Assembly: GCF_000519265.1 (NCBI RefSeq)
Contig: NZ_KI912608.1
Span: forward strand, 3,463,421 to 3,527,420
DNA: 64,000 nucleotides
Source: Desulfonatronum lacustre DSM 10312
GTDB taxonomy: Bacteria > Desulfobacterota > Desulfovibrionia > Desulfovibrionales > Desulfonatronaceae
Direction: 5' to 3'
The position numbers were made by a program, and so were the translations under genes. Numbering within the stretch: the first letter of the stretch is position 1; each line of letters opens with the position of its first letter. The notes beneath the pieces were generated by a model. The model saw only the letters and a program-made list of their open reading frames with translations, did no database searches and was not told where the DNA came from. Shown piece after piece: positions 53,129 to 61,702 of this stretch.

Positions 53129-54567
53129 AGGCTTTTCTCCCCGGCCACGATCCGGAGTAGTTCCTCGGTCATGGTCAGGATTTGTCGTTCACTTTTCCAA
53201 GAAAAATCGTCGTTTTGCAAGATCAAGTGGGCTTGGCTGTAAAGCGGACGCAGCATCGGCGGGCCTTGCGACCAAAACGTCTCGTCCCTGGCCTGGCGCA
53301 GTTTGCGGTGAAAGCCGAACAGGAAGCGGATAAAGGTTTCGGCCAGGTCAGGGAAGGCGCGGGTCAGGTCGGTCCAGGCCGCCAGGGGCTTGTCCCGTTC
53401 CCACAGACCGAAGGAACTGCCCCAGAACATCGACCAGAATTCGTCCAGCATGTTCCGCGACGACCGCGTGGCGTTTTCCGGGAGCAGGCGGTTGAGGCGG
53501 TACAAGCCTTGGGGCGTTTTGGCGGACAAGAACAGGTTGCCGTCCGCCGTTCTCGGCCTGGCTTCGCCCCGTCCGTCAGGATCGGCCAGGGCATGGACCA
53601 GTTGGGCTACGCGGCGGGGCAGGAAATGGTCGTGGCACCTATGGGTTGCGTGGCGGGCTTCATGGTGCGCCCCCGGATGCTTGGGGTGGGTGCAGCCCCA
53701 GCAGCCCGCGCAGCTGATCCGGGCTTGAAGTACAGAGTGGCCGGGCTGGTAGGGGCCGGTTTCCCATGGATTGACCGGGCCCAGGGACAGGTTGAGGACC
53801 CGCAGGCCGGTCCAGGCGGCCAGATGCATGGGGCCGGTGTCCGGCGTGACCAGCAGTTCCAGGCTCTGGCCGAGGTCGACGAACTGGGCCAGGGTCAGCC
53901 GGTCGACCAGGTTGAGAACATTATGACCGATCTTTTTTTGGACCTTGGCGGCCATGTCCCGTTCAGCGGGTCCGCCCAGAAGGATCGGTCGCAAATCCCG
54001 GTGCAGCAGTTCCCCGGCCAGGTCGGCCCAGAAGCGCGGGGTCGGCCGCTTGGCCGGTTCGCTGGCTCCCAGGAACAGGCCGATACGGCGGCGGTCTCCC
54101 AGGCGGGTCCGGGGCGCGGGCCAGCGGGTGGTGGCGATCCGGGACAGGGGAACGCAGTCCAGGGCGTTCAGGTCGGCCCAATGGAATCGGTTGTGGCGGT
54201 TGGCGTGGACCAGGCCGGCCCGGTAGAGTTGCCATGGGCCATGAATGCGGCGCACGCCGTCGGCGGACTGCACGGGGCCGACGCGGTGTTCGGCCCGGAC
54301 CTCTCCGGCCAGGCCCGCCGCGGCCCGTTCGTGGCTGAGGTTGACGCATAAGGCGAAGGAGGTCCGGCGCACTTGTTCGGTCGCGGTCCAGGGAAAGTAG
54401 GTGACCGCCGGGCTGACGGGCAACAAGGCCTCGTAGAAGCGGGGCTCGCCCACCACCCAGAGCGGATGGCCCGGATGTTCCCGCTGCAACCACAGGAAAA
54501 GGGGAAAGGAGAGAATCAGGTCCCCCATGCGCTGCATTTGGAGGATGAGGATCGGCTTTGCGGACAT
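53125..54567 (-). CDS. Family 9 glycosyltransferase with C-terminal extension
   Basis: A 480-residue GT-B protein: ILQMQRMGDLILSFPLFLWLQREHP at the N-terminus, IGLFLGASEPAKRPTPRFWADLAGELL, then LLVTPDTGPMHLAAWTGLRVLNLSLGPVNPWETGP as the donor site. About 170 residues follow, with Cys/His-rich ISCAGCWGCTHPKHPGAHH, unlike ordinary heptosyltransferases. It lies next to a second glycosyltransferase and the motor genes, so flagellin or cell-surface glycosylation is possible. Confidence 0.83.
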   Translation of the reverse strand: MSAKPILILQMQRMGDLILSFPLFLWLQREHPGHPLWVVGEPRFYEALLPVSPAVTYFPWTATEQVRRTSFALCVNLSHERAAAGLAGEVRAEHRVGPVQSADGVRRIHGPWQLYRAGLVHANRHNRFHWADLNALDCVPLSRIATTRWPAPRTRLGDRRRIGLFLGASEPAKRPTPRFWADLAGELLHRDLRPILLGGPAERDMAAKVQKKIGHNVLNLVDRLTLAQFVDLGQSLELLVTPDTGPMHLAAWTGLRVLNLSLGPVNPWETGPYQPGHSVLQARISCAGCWGCTHPKHPGAHHEARHATHRCHDHFLPRRVAQLVHALADPDGRGEARPRTADGNLFLSAKTPQGLYRLNRLLPENATRSSRNMLDEFWSMFWGSSFGLWERDKPLAAWTDLTRAFPDLAETFIRFLFGFHRKLRQARDETFWSQGPPMLRPLYSQAHLILQNDDFSWKSERQILTMTEELLRIVAGEKSL

Positions 54568-56360
54568 TATCCGTAAACCGCGAGCATGGTTTTGAGCAGG
54601 GAGGTCATCCGCAGGTCGTAGGTATGCTCCCGGAGCACTCGTTTCCGTGCGGCCCGGGCGATTTTTTCGCGGGCCTGGGGACGGCGCAGATAGAAATCGA
54701 TCAAGTCCGGGATTTCCTCGGGGTTTGCATAGGCCACGACCTCCCGTCCGGGCTCAAACAACTCGTCCATCTGGCGGCGTTGATCCGTGATCAGGAATTG
54801 ACCGCAGGCCGGAATGTCGAAGACCCGCTGGTTCACCGCGCCTTTCATCTGCATGCTGGTGCAGTTAAAGTTGATCTCGGAGCAGGGATAGAATCGGGGC
54901 AGATCCGTGTAGTAGCTCAGTTCCGGGTGCCAACGCCACGCTTCCGGTCGGCCTCGCAGGGCGATCTTCCAGTACTTGTCCCCGGCGATGAGCGGTTGGA
55001 AGGGCAGGATGCTCCGGACGCAGCGGTTGCGGTACAGGCGGGTGGCTTCCCAGGTGATCGCGGTTTCGAAAGCCAGCCGTTCCTCCACCGATGACAGAGC
55101 CTCGAAGCATTGGAAAACCTCTGGGAAGGCGATCCGCAGGTGCTCCCGGACACTATCGTCTGTTGAATCCCCGAAGGACCGGGCCACATCGCGATAGGCC
55201 AGGAGCATGGGCCGGGGAAAGTGTCCGGCCTTGAGCCGGGCCGCCACCTTGGCCAGCATGGAGTTGCCCACGAAGGAGACCCGGGCCCGCCAAAAATCGG
55301 GACAGGCGCCGGGACGGCTCGCGGGGTCGGCGGGCGGGTGAAAGCGGTGGATGTCCGTGCCCAGGGGCAGGTAATGGACGTGCTCGAAGCCCATGGCCCG
55401 CAACGAATCCACGTTGTCCGCGTCCCAGGTGAAGATCGTGGTCCAGGGGCTGACCAGCCTGGTGTAGACGTAGAGCACCAGGTGCGGGTTGTCCACGAAC
55501 CAGGAGGCCAGGGGCAGGCGGCACTTTTCCAGCAGCTCCATGAGCACGCCTTCCCGATCCACCCCCAGGTGGTTGATGGTCAGGACCAGATCCGGCTTGA
55601 ACTCCAGGATCGCGGTGAGCAGATCCTGGACGAATTCGGTTCGTCCGGTTTCCCGGGGCGTGAATTCCAGCAGTCGGTGAGGGACGTCCATGCGCTGGAA
55701 GGCCCCGATCACCTCGCCCAAAAGAAAATACTGGCTGGTCAGCAGCAGTACCCGGGGCGGCCAGGCGCGGCATTTGGGGTAGTTGGCCCGGGCCCAGATG
55801 TCGAAACGCGAGCTGGCCTCCAGGTGGGCCAGGATGACCTTGTAGTGGTCCGGATCCAGGCGGGCGTAGAGCGGGATGAGCACCGGGCGAAGCGGCAATC
55901 CGGCATGCTCCATCTGCCAGCGGGTCAAAGCGTCCAGAGCTTCTTCCGGAGTTGAGGAGTCCACCCAGAGAACCCGTGGATCGTCGACCAAGTCACGTGA
56001 GCCGGTCACGGCCTGGATCGTCGTCTCCTTATCCACCACGGCCACCGGCCCGGAGGTGGTTCGCAACAGTTCGCGCAGCGCGACGCCCAGTCCGCAACCC
56101 AGCAACACGGGCAGCCCGCGGGATGAGCCATCCAGCGCCGTCCTGACCAGATCCTCCTCTCGCCGCTTGCCGTCGCGTCCCCAGAGCCGCCATTTTCGGC
56201 CAGAGTCAAAAACAATCAGGACGTCTTCCGGAGGGGTAGCGGAGGAGGTTTCGGAGCCGCCGGGGACGGCCTCGGCTCGGTAGGCGATAGGGCGGGCGGG
56301 AGTGTCGAGTCCGGAAGCGGGCGTCGGGATCGAGGGTGGGGATTGATGGGCGTCGGTCAT
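54567..56360 (-). CDS. CgeB/DUF3880-type glycosyltransferase
   Basis: A 597-residue protein. After an N-terminal domain (about 1-190; [35 protein letters not shown]), the middle carries [20 protein letters not shown] and [16 protein letters not shown], features of the CgeB-like family, and the C-terminus [45 protein letters not shown] forms the glycosyltransferase donor domain. Its stop is linked to the next gene's ATG (TAATG). Close to motB; flagellin glycosylation is a guess. Confidence 0.8.
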   Translation of the reverse strand: MTDAHQSPPSIPTPASGLDTPARPIAYRAEAVPGGSETSSATPPEDVLIVFDSGRKWRLWGRDGKRREEDLVRTALDGSSRGLPVLLGCGLGVALRELLRTTSGPVAVVDKETTIQAVTGSRDLVDDPRVLWVDSSTPEEALDALTRWQMEHAGLPLRPVLIPLYARLDPDHYKVILAHLEASSRFDIWARANYPKCRAWPPRVLLLTSQYFLLGEVIGAFQRMDVPHRLLEFTPRETGRTEFVQDLLTAILEFKPDLVLTINHLGVDREGVLMELLEKCRLPLASWFVDNPHLVLYVYTRLVSPWTTIFTWDADNVDSLRAMGFEHVHYLPLGTDIHRFHPPADPASRPGACPDFWRARVSFVGNSMLAKVAARLKAGHFPRPMLLAYRDVARSFGDSTDDSVREHLRIAFPEVFQCFEALSSVEERLAFETAITWEATRLYRNRCVRSILPFQPLIAGDKYWKIALRGRPEAWRWHPELSYYTDLPRFYPCSEINFNCTSMQMKGAVNQRVFDIPACGQFLITDQRRQMDELFEPGREVVAYANPEEIPDLIDFYLRRPQAREKIARAARKRVLREHTYDLRMTSLLKTMLAVYG

Positions 56361-56367
56361 GGGCGGG

Positions 56368-57096
56368 TCACCAGGATTGAGCGTCCGGGGAGTGGTAATA
56401 GAACTCGACCCGTCGATTTCTTCGTCGGTTGTCTTCTGAATTGTTGGGCACCAGAGGCCGACTGTCCGCGTAGCCCACGGCCCGCATTCTGGTGGGGGAA
56501 AAGCCGCCGTGTTCCATAATATAGCGCAGGGCCGCGGTGGCCCGGGCCGAGGAGAGTTCCCAGTTTGAGGGAAACTGCGCTGTTCTGACGGGCGTATTGT
56601 CGGTGTGACCGCGGATGACCAGGTTCATGTTGTAATCGCGCAGAATCTTGATGGCCGCCTCCAGGGCCGGGACGGCCTCGGGTTTGAGCACGGCGGAGCC
56701 GACGTCGAACATGGATTCACTGTCCACCCGTAATACCAGCCCCTCGTCGTCCGCTTCCACGCCGATGCTTTTTTGCAGAGCCTCGTCGTCCTGCATGATG
56801 GTCCGCAATTGAACGACCATGCTCAGGACTTCCTCGTTTTGTTGGCTGAGTTCCAGATCCTTGCGCTCGAACTCCGAAGGGGAAAAGGCCACGTAGTCCG
56901 CCTCCCGGCGTTGGACCTGGACTCCGAAGGCGGTCTGGATGGAGCCGAGCATCTCCCGAAAACGGACGATGTCCATGTTCGCGAAGGAGAGCACCAGAAT
57001 GAAGAAGGTCAGCAACAACGACATCAAGTCGGCGAAGGTGACCATCCACAAGGGGGCGCCTTCTTCTTCCTGGGGCGGTGTGTTGTTTCTGGGCAT
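56368..57096 (-). CDS. motB: Flagellar motor stator protein MotB
   Basis: MotB is the peptidoglycan-anchored stator half. The 242-residue protein has one membrane helix beginning [23 protein letters not shown] with the proton- or ion-binding Asp23. A linker follows, then an OmpA/MotB domain ([61 protein letters not shown]). It lies 42 bp after motA on the same strand. Confidence 0.95.
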   Translation of the reverse strand: MPRNNTPPQEEEGAPLWMVTFADLMSLLLTFFILVLSFANMDIVRFREMLGSIQTAFGVQVQRREADYVAFSPSEFERKDLELSQQNEEVLSMVVQLRTIMQDDEALQKSIGVEADDEGLVLRVDSESMFDVGSAVLKPEAVPALEAAIKILRDYNMNLVIRGHTDNTPVRTAQFPSNWELSSARATAALRYIMEHGGFSPTRMRAVGYADSRPLVPNNSEDNRRRNRRVEFYYHSPDAQSW

Positions 57097-57138
57097 GGCG
57101 TCGGCGTCTTGAAAACGTGAAACGTCGCGAATACTTCC

Positions 57139-57888
57139 CTATTCTTGGCGCAGGGCCGGGGGCACGAAGGACTCCAGCTTTTCCAGGATCAGGCGCGGGT
57201 TTTCCCCGCGCAGAATGGACATCACCCCTTCCATGGTCATTTCCATGATCGTGACTTCCTCCAGGGAGCGTTCTTCCAGCTTTTTGGAAATGGGGATGAA
57301 GGCCAGATTGGCCATCAGGGCGCCGTAAAGAGTGGTCAGCAGGGCCAGGGCCATGCCCGGCCCGATGGCCGTGGGGTCGTCCAGAACCTGGAGCATGTTC
57401 ACCAGGCCGATCAGGGTGCCGATCATCCCGAAGGCCGGAGCCATGGCCCCCATGCCCTTGAACACGCCTTGCCCCTGGCGGTGGCGCTGCTGGGTGAAGC
57501 TGAGTTCGGTCTCCAGGATGGTCCGGACCAGCCGCTCCTCGGTGCCGTCGGCGATCAGCATCACGCCTTTTTTCAAAAACTTGTCCGAAATCGTGGCTCG
57601 TTCCAGGGCGATCAGGCTTTCCTTGCGGGCCAGGTTGGCCAGGGCGACCACCTCGTCGATGACGAGCTTGGGGTTGGGGCTTCTGGAGAAAAAGGCTTTC
57701 AGCGCCACCTTGAACGATCCCAGCACCACGCCCATGGGGAACATGATGAAGGTTACGGAAACGGTGCCGCCTAATACGATCAGCGCCGACGGGGCGTTGA
57801 CGAAGCCCATGAAGTCGCCGCCGAGCATGATGGCGATGAAGACGAAGATGACGCCGCTGATCAAGCCGAGCAGGGTTCCGATATCCAT
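57139..57888 (-). CDS. motA: Flagellar motor stator protein MotA/PomA
   Basis: Ion-channel stator subunit, partner of MotB. The 249-residue protein has the four-helix MotA layout: MDIGTLLGLISGVIFVFIAIMLGG at the start, a large cytoplasmic loop, and GMGAMAPAFGMIGTLIGLVNMLQ followed by GMALALLTTLYGALMANLAFIPISKKL. The initial segment resembles PomA-type stators; whether protons or sodium drive it cannot be told from this. Confidence 0.95.
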   Translation of the reverse strand: MDIGTLLGLISGVIFVFIAIMLGGDFMGFVNAPSALIVLGGTVSVTFIMFPMGVVLGSFKVALKAFFSRSPNPKLVIDEVVALANLARKESLIALERATISDKFLKKGVMLIADGTEERLVRTILETELSFTQQRHRQGQGVFKGMGAMAPAFGMIGTLIGLVNMLQVLDDPTAIGPGMALALLTTLYGALMANLAFIPISKKLEERSLEEVTIMEMTMEGVMSILRGENPRLILEKLESFVPPALRQE

Positions 57889-57892
57889 AGTT

Positions 57893-59011
57893 CTAGGAGG
57901 TCTTCTCTTTTTTTGGTTCCGCGGGGAACGTCACTTCGATTTGTCCGTCGCGCAGCGTCAGATTGACGTTGGAAACAGTGTCGGAGATGGACAAAAAGGC
58001 TTGGCCGATGCTGAGCTCAACTCCCGGCCTGATTTGTCCGGGCACGATCACCGCGCATGAAGCCAGATCCGAAACGGAGATCCGTTCGGAATAGGCGAAG
58101 CGCTGCTTGTCCAGAATCGACAGTTTATGGTCCAGTTCCCCAATCAGCTTCGCTTCGGCCTGGCTTTGCTTGTTCCGTGCGCCCAGGGATTCCCGACGAG
58201 CTTTCAGTGTCCGGATCGTGCTTTCCATGTCGCTGATTTTTTGCATTAAAAACGGATCATAGCCCAGGGAGATGGTGGTCGTGGTGCTCACCCCGCCGCC
58301 CAGTTGGGCGCCGACCCGGACCAATCGCCCGCAGACCACTTCACCCCCGATAAGCCTGTCGCCAACGGCCAGGGCGTTGCCCGCCAGCACCTTGCAATGC
58401 AGGCAGACGCTTTCCACCAGAACGTTTTTGCCGGCACTGATCAGGGCGTTTTCGCAAAACCTGACCTTGATGCTGTTTTTGGCCTTCAATTCGGCCTGCT
58501 TGTCCCCTTTGATGCCAGCTTCCACCCGGATGGATTGGGAGGCATCAAGGGACGCGGCCTCTACCGTCCCTTTGACCAGGATGTTCCGACCCTTGACCTT
58601 GAATCCGGAGCGAACCGAACCATGCACCACAACATCTCCGACAAAGGAAATGTTACCCGTGGCATAATCCACGTCCCGGCGGACATTGAGCAGGGTTTTG
58701 ACGGAGATCCGCCCGTCCGGGTCGTAATAGACGTATCCGTTGGCCGTGGCCAGCAGGAAGTTGACGTTCCGAGGGTCGACCTCGGTGTTCGCGCCGACGG
58801 GAAAAACAGGTTGGTTCAGAATGAATCGGGAATCATGCCGGCCTGCTTCGTCGTCGGCTATCTGGACCAGTTCGGCCAGGATCTGTCCGACCACCACGTT
58901 GTGGACGTAGTCGCGGTTCAGGTGGTCCACCCGTTCGTTGCCCCGTGCCTTGGGCTTGATGTTCAGGTGGTTGAAATCCGGATCAAAGTGATGCTTCAAA
59001 ACAAAAATCAT
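57893..59011 (-). CDS. FapA-family (DUF342) protein
   Basis: A 372-residue soluble protein with the FapA polymerising beta-helix: NGYVYYDPDGRISVKTLLNVRRDVDYATGNISFVGDVVVHGSVRSGFKVKGRNILVKGTVEAA, followed by an unusual beta-helix to about residue 250 (Gly/Val-rich, with ENALISAGKNVLVESVCLH), then a coiled coil (KISDMESTIRTLKARRESLGARN). In Vibrio, FapA links chemotaxis or motility to other regulators. Here it lies between the motor genes and a STAS/SpoIIE signalling pair, 5 bp from motA. Confidence 0.85.
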   Translation of the reverse strand: MIFVLKHHFDPDFNHLNIKPKARGNERVDHLNRDYVHNVVVGQILAELVQIADDEAGRHDSRFILNQPVFPVGANTEVDPRNVNFLLATANGYVYYDPDGRISVKTLLNVRRDVDYATGNISFVGDVVVHGSVRSGFKVKGRNILVKGTVEAASLDASQSIRVEAGIKGDKQAELKAKNSIKVRFCENALISAGKNVLVESVCLHCKVLAGNALAVGDRLIGGEVVCGRLVRVGAQLGGGVSTTTTISLGYDPFLMQKISDMESTIRTLKARRESLGARNKQSQAEAKLIGELDHKLSILDKQRFAYSERISVSDLASCAVIVPGQIRPGVELSIGQAFLSISDTVSNVNLTLRDGQIEVTFPAEPKKEKTS

Positions 59012-59041
59012 GGCATCTCCACTCGCGATAAAACGTCCCGT

Positions 59042-59389
59042 CTACATCGGGAGGCGCGTGATCAGTTCGGATTCGTTCTCGATGAGCTCGAAGAAGGCCA
59101 GGAGTTGGACCAATTCCAGGGTTTTCACGACCACCTCATTGGGTTGGTACAGATAAAAACAGCCGTCCCGCTGACGAACCTTGTTGTTTAGAAAGACCAG
59201 AAACCCGATTCCGGAGCTGTCCAGAAACGTGACGCGACCGAGATCGCAGACCAGGATGGGCCGTTCGCCCATTTCCGTCAGGATGGTTTCGGCCTGGATC
59301 TTCATCGCCTGGGTCACCTCGTAGGTGATTTTTCCGGACAGGGACACCTTGGTCCAGTTGGTCATTGGTTCATGGTGCAAGTCGGCCAT
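59042..59389 (-). CDS. STAS-domain anti-sigma-factor antagonist
   Basis: A 115-residue SpoIIAA/RsbV-like protein with the phosphorylatable serine in CDLGRVTFLDSSGIGFLVFLNN and a C-terminal helix. Such proteins are switched by an anti-sigma kinase and a PP2C-type phosphatase; the phosphatase is very probably the response-regulator gene 61 bp upstream. No RsbW-type kinase is visible in the window. Confidence 0.9.
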   Translation of the reverse strand: MADLHHEPMTNWTKVSLSGKITYEVTQAMKIQAETILTEMGERPILVCDLGRVTFLDSSGIGFLVFLNNKVRQRDGCFYLYQPNEVVVKTLELVQLLAFFELIENESELITRLPM

Positions 59390-59449
59390 GATTTCTCCTG
59401 TTAATGAATGCCTGAACGCGCGGGCGCTATGAGGCCGCGGGGTGGTTCG

Positions 59450-60679
59450 TCATCGTGATCCCGGGCCGCGCAGCCCCACCCGCAGGGCGCTGACGTCGTC
59501 GCCGAGCCGAGGGGTTTGGGAACAACCTAAACCGAAAAACAGGTCCCCGAGAACGCAGTCCGGGCGACCGACGAACTCGGCGGCCCGTTTCATGAATCGT
59601 TCCAGACCGAAGAGCTCCCCGTGCCTGATCTCCCATTCATAGCAGCCGTCGGTAAAGAAAAAAAGCACGGTCTCGCCTTCCAGCTCGACGGTCTTCGGGG
59701 GCGCGGCGCAAGGAAAAACGCCCAGGGCGGGCATGCTTGCCGGCAACTGTTCCGGAACCGCTCCGCGACGCAGCACCATGCCCGGGACATGTCCGGCGTT
59801 GATGTAGTCCAGGGCGGACAGGTCGGCCCGGACATCCGCCACGAGCAGGGTGATGAAATCCCCGTCTTCCCCGGCGAATCTGCGCAACTGCTCGTTGATC
59901 AGTTCTACCAGTTCAGTCAGGCTTTGGGACGGAGCGCCGGAAAAGCGGACCATGGCCCGGACCATGGACATGATGAACGCGGCCTTGGCCCCGTGCCCGC
60001 TGACGTCGGCCATAACCACCCGCAGTCCACCGTCGGGCAGGGAGAAGTAATCGAAGTAATCTCCGCTGGCTTGGGACGAAGGCAGATAAAGGCTCTGGAC
60101 CGTGATTCCGGGGTGACAAGGGGATGCGGTGGGCAGGAGGCGACGTTGCAGCCGCGCGATTTCCTCGATCTCCCGGTGCATGATCTCGTAGGCTTGGCGC
60201 AGACCGCGGGTCAGGCGGACCTGACGTTCGGCGACGCGAATCCTGGCCAGCAACTCCAGGGTGTCGAAGGGCTTGACCAGATAATCGTTGGCGCCCAGGT
60301 GCAGGGCCTCTGACTTTTGTTCCAGGGAGTCCTCGGAGGTCAGGACCAGGATGAACAGATCCTGATCCCGGAATTCCCGGCGAATATTGCGGATCACTTC
60401 CAGGCCGCCCATTCGGGGCATGTTCATGTCCAGGACGCAGATTTCCGGGCGGTCTTCCCGGTATGCTTCCAGGGCTTCGACGCCGTCGCGACAGGAGCGG
60501 ATCCGGTATTCGTCCTGGAGGATCTGCTCCAGGTAGTGCCGCACCGTCATGGAGTCGTCCACGATCATAACGCTGATCAGGGCATCCACGCCCGGATGGA
60601 CGCCCGGATGGACGTTCGGATGGACGTTCGGATGGACGTTTTGTCGAGTGTCCTGGTGCGGTGTTATCATGGAGTCCAC
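59450..60679 (-). CDS. Response regulator with SpoIIE/PP2C phosphatase domain (RsbU-like)
   Basis: A 409-residue protein. Residues about 36-155 form a receiver domain (MIVDDSMTVRHYL, the phospho-acceptor Asp84 in CVLDMNMPRMGG, LVKPFD). A linker helix leads to the SpoIIE-type phosphatase (SGDYFDYFSLPDGGLRVVMADVSGHGAKAAFIMSMVRAMVR, then FTDGCYEWEI and LGDDVSALRV), whose Asp residues bind metal. It should dephosphorylate the neighbouring STAS protein when activated. The N-terminus holds a tandem repeat, NVHPNVHPNVHPGVHPGV, from a 12-bp DNA repeat. Confidence 0.92.
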   Translation of the reverse strand: MDSMITPHQDTRQNVHPNVHPNVHPGVHPGVDALISVMIVDDSMTVRHYLEQILQDEYRIRSCRDGVEALEAYREDRPEICVLDMNMPRMGGLEVIRNIRREFRDQDLFILVLTSEDSLEQKSEALHLGANDYLVKPFDTLELLARIRVAERQVRLTRGLRQAYEIMHREIEEIARLQRRLLPTASPCHPGITVQSLYLPSSQASGDYFDYFSLPDGGLRVVMADVSGHGAKAAFIMSMVRAMVRFSGAPSQSLTELVELINEQLRRFAGEDGDFITLLVADVRADLSALDYINAGHVPGMVLRRGAVPEQLPASMPALGVFPCAAPPKTVELEGETVLFFFTDGCYEWEIRHGELFGLERFMKRAAEFVGRPDCVLGDLFFGLGCSQTPRLGDDVSALRVGLRGPGSR

Positions 60680-60720
60680 GGAAGCAAACGGCTAACTGTA
60701 TTGATAAAATCCTTTACCGG

Positions 60721-60843
60721 CAGTCCGTTCAAAAACCCCAAGTGCAAGGAGCAAAAGAAGTGCAAGGTCGAAGCGTATTTCTTGATACGTGAGAGTTTGA
60801 ACTTTTTGCGGCGACGTCGCAATGGGGAGTTTTCAACGGACTG
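60721..60843. repeat. 124-bp palindromic MITE-like repeat, copy 2
   Basis: Starts CAGTCCGTTCAAAAAC and ends GTTTTCAACGGACTG; it is the inverse of the copy at 29833-29956. It abuts the stop of dtd (the TAG at 60844-60846 follows directly) and follows the response-regulator gene start by about 40 bp. Nothing is encoded. Confidence 0.85.
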
Positions 60844-61308
60844 CTAAACATCCAGGGAGTCCCAGACCAGGGTCAGAGGCCCCCAGTTGCGCAGCGCCAC
60901 GTCCATTTCCCTGCCGAAGCGTCCGGTGACGATCCGGTTGGGCAGCAGGGACTCCAGTTCGGCAACGAAGGCCGTGAACAAGGCTTCGGCCCGGCGGGGA
61001 TCCGCGGCAGGGTGGAGTGAAGGACGGCGGCCCTTGCGGCAGTCGGCGTGCAAGGTGAACTGGGATACGGCCAGGATTCGACCTCCCACATCCGCCACGT
61101 CCCGGTCAAGTCTTCCGATCTCATTGGGGAAGATCCGGACCTGGACCAGCTTGCGGGCCATCCGGGCCAGCATGGGCGAGGGCGTCGGCTCGGCCTCGTC
61201 TTCGCGTCCCAGCCCGACCAGGACCAGCAGGCCCAGGTCAATGGCCGCCACCGGTTCGCCTTCCACCCTCACCGAGGCGGACGTGACCCGTTGCACCACC
61301 AGCCGCAT
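60844..61308 (-). CDS. dtd: D-aminoacyl-tRNA deacylase Dtd
   Basis: Removes D-amino acids (and Gly from tRNA-Ala) from misacylated tRNA. The 154-residue protein starts MRLVVQRVTSASVRVEGE and has AVSQFTLHADCRKGRRPSLHPAADP, the active-site SQFTL, and TGRFGREMDVALRNWGPLTLVWDS near the end with the Gly-cisPro-like loop. Normal length. Confidence 0.95.
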   Translation of the reverse strand: MRLVVQRVTSASVRVEGEPVAAIDLGLLVLVGLGREDEAEPTPSPMLARMARKLVQVRIFPNEIGRLDRDVADVGGRILAVSQFTLHADCRKGRRPSLHPAADPRRAEALFTAFVAELESLLPNRIVTGRFGREMDVALRNWGPLTLVWDSLDV

Positions 61309-61309
61309 G

Positions 61310-61696
61310 TCATTCCTCCGAATACGTGGCGATGGAGGTGGGACCCTCGGCCACGGAAACGGCGTGCATGGTTGCTCCGGGTCCGGGCAGCAGGGCCGCG
61401 AGACGGTGATAAATATACCGGGCCAGGTGCTCCGAGGAGGGGTTGATTTCGGTGAACTCGGGCAGCTCGTTCAGGTTGCGGTGGTCCAGTTCGGCCAGGA
61501 CCTGTTTGAGCAGGGACTTGAGTTCCTGAAAATCCATCACAATGCCCAGCTTTGGGTCCAAGTCGCGGCCTTGGACCTGGACCTGGACAGCGAAATTGTG
61601 GCCGTGCAGGGATTCGCATTTGCCCTGATAATGGCGCAACTGGTGCGCGGAACTAAAGTGGTCGGTGACGGTCAGTCGCCAGATTTTTTGGGGCAT
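61310..61696 (-). CDS. queD: 6-carboxy-5,6,7,8-tetrahydropterin synthase QueD
   Basis: Second step of queuosine (7-deazaguanine) synthesis. The 128-residue protein has the zinc ligands FSSAHQL and ESLHGHNF, the catalytic Cys in GKCESLHGH, and the C-terminal Glu (PTSIATYSEE). The ATG at 61696 (MPQKIWRL) has AGGTGA eight bases ahead and is preferred over a TTG at 61702. It is wedged between dnaE and dtd. Confidence 0.92.
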   Translation of the reverse strand: MPQKIWRLTVTDHFSSAHQLRHYQGKCESLHGHNFAVQVQVQGRDLDPKLGIVMDFQELKSLLKQVLAELDHRNLNELPEFTEINPSSEHLARYIYHRLAALLPGPGATMHAVSVAEGPTSIATYSEE

Positions 61697-61702
61697 GGTC
61701 AA

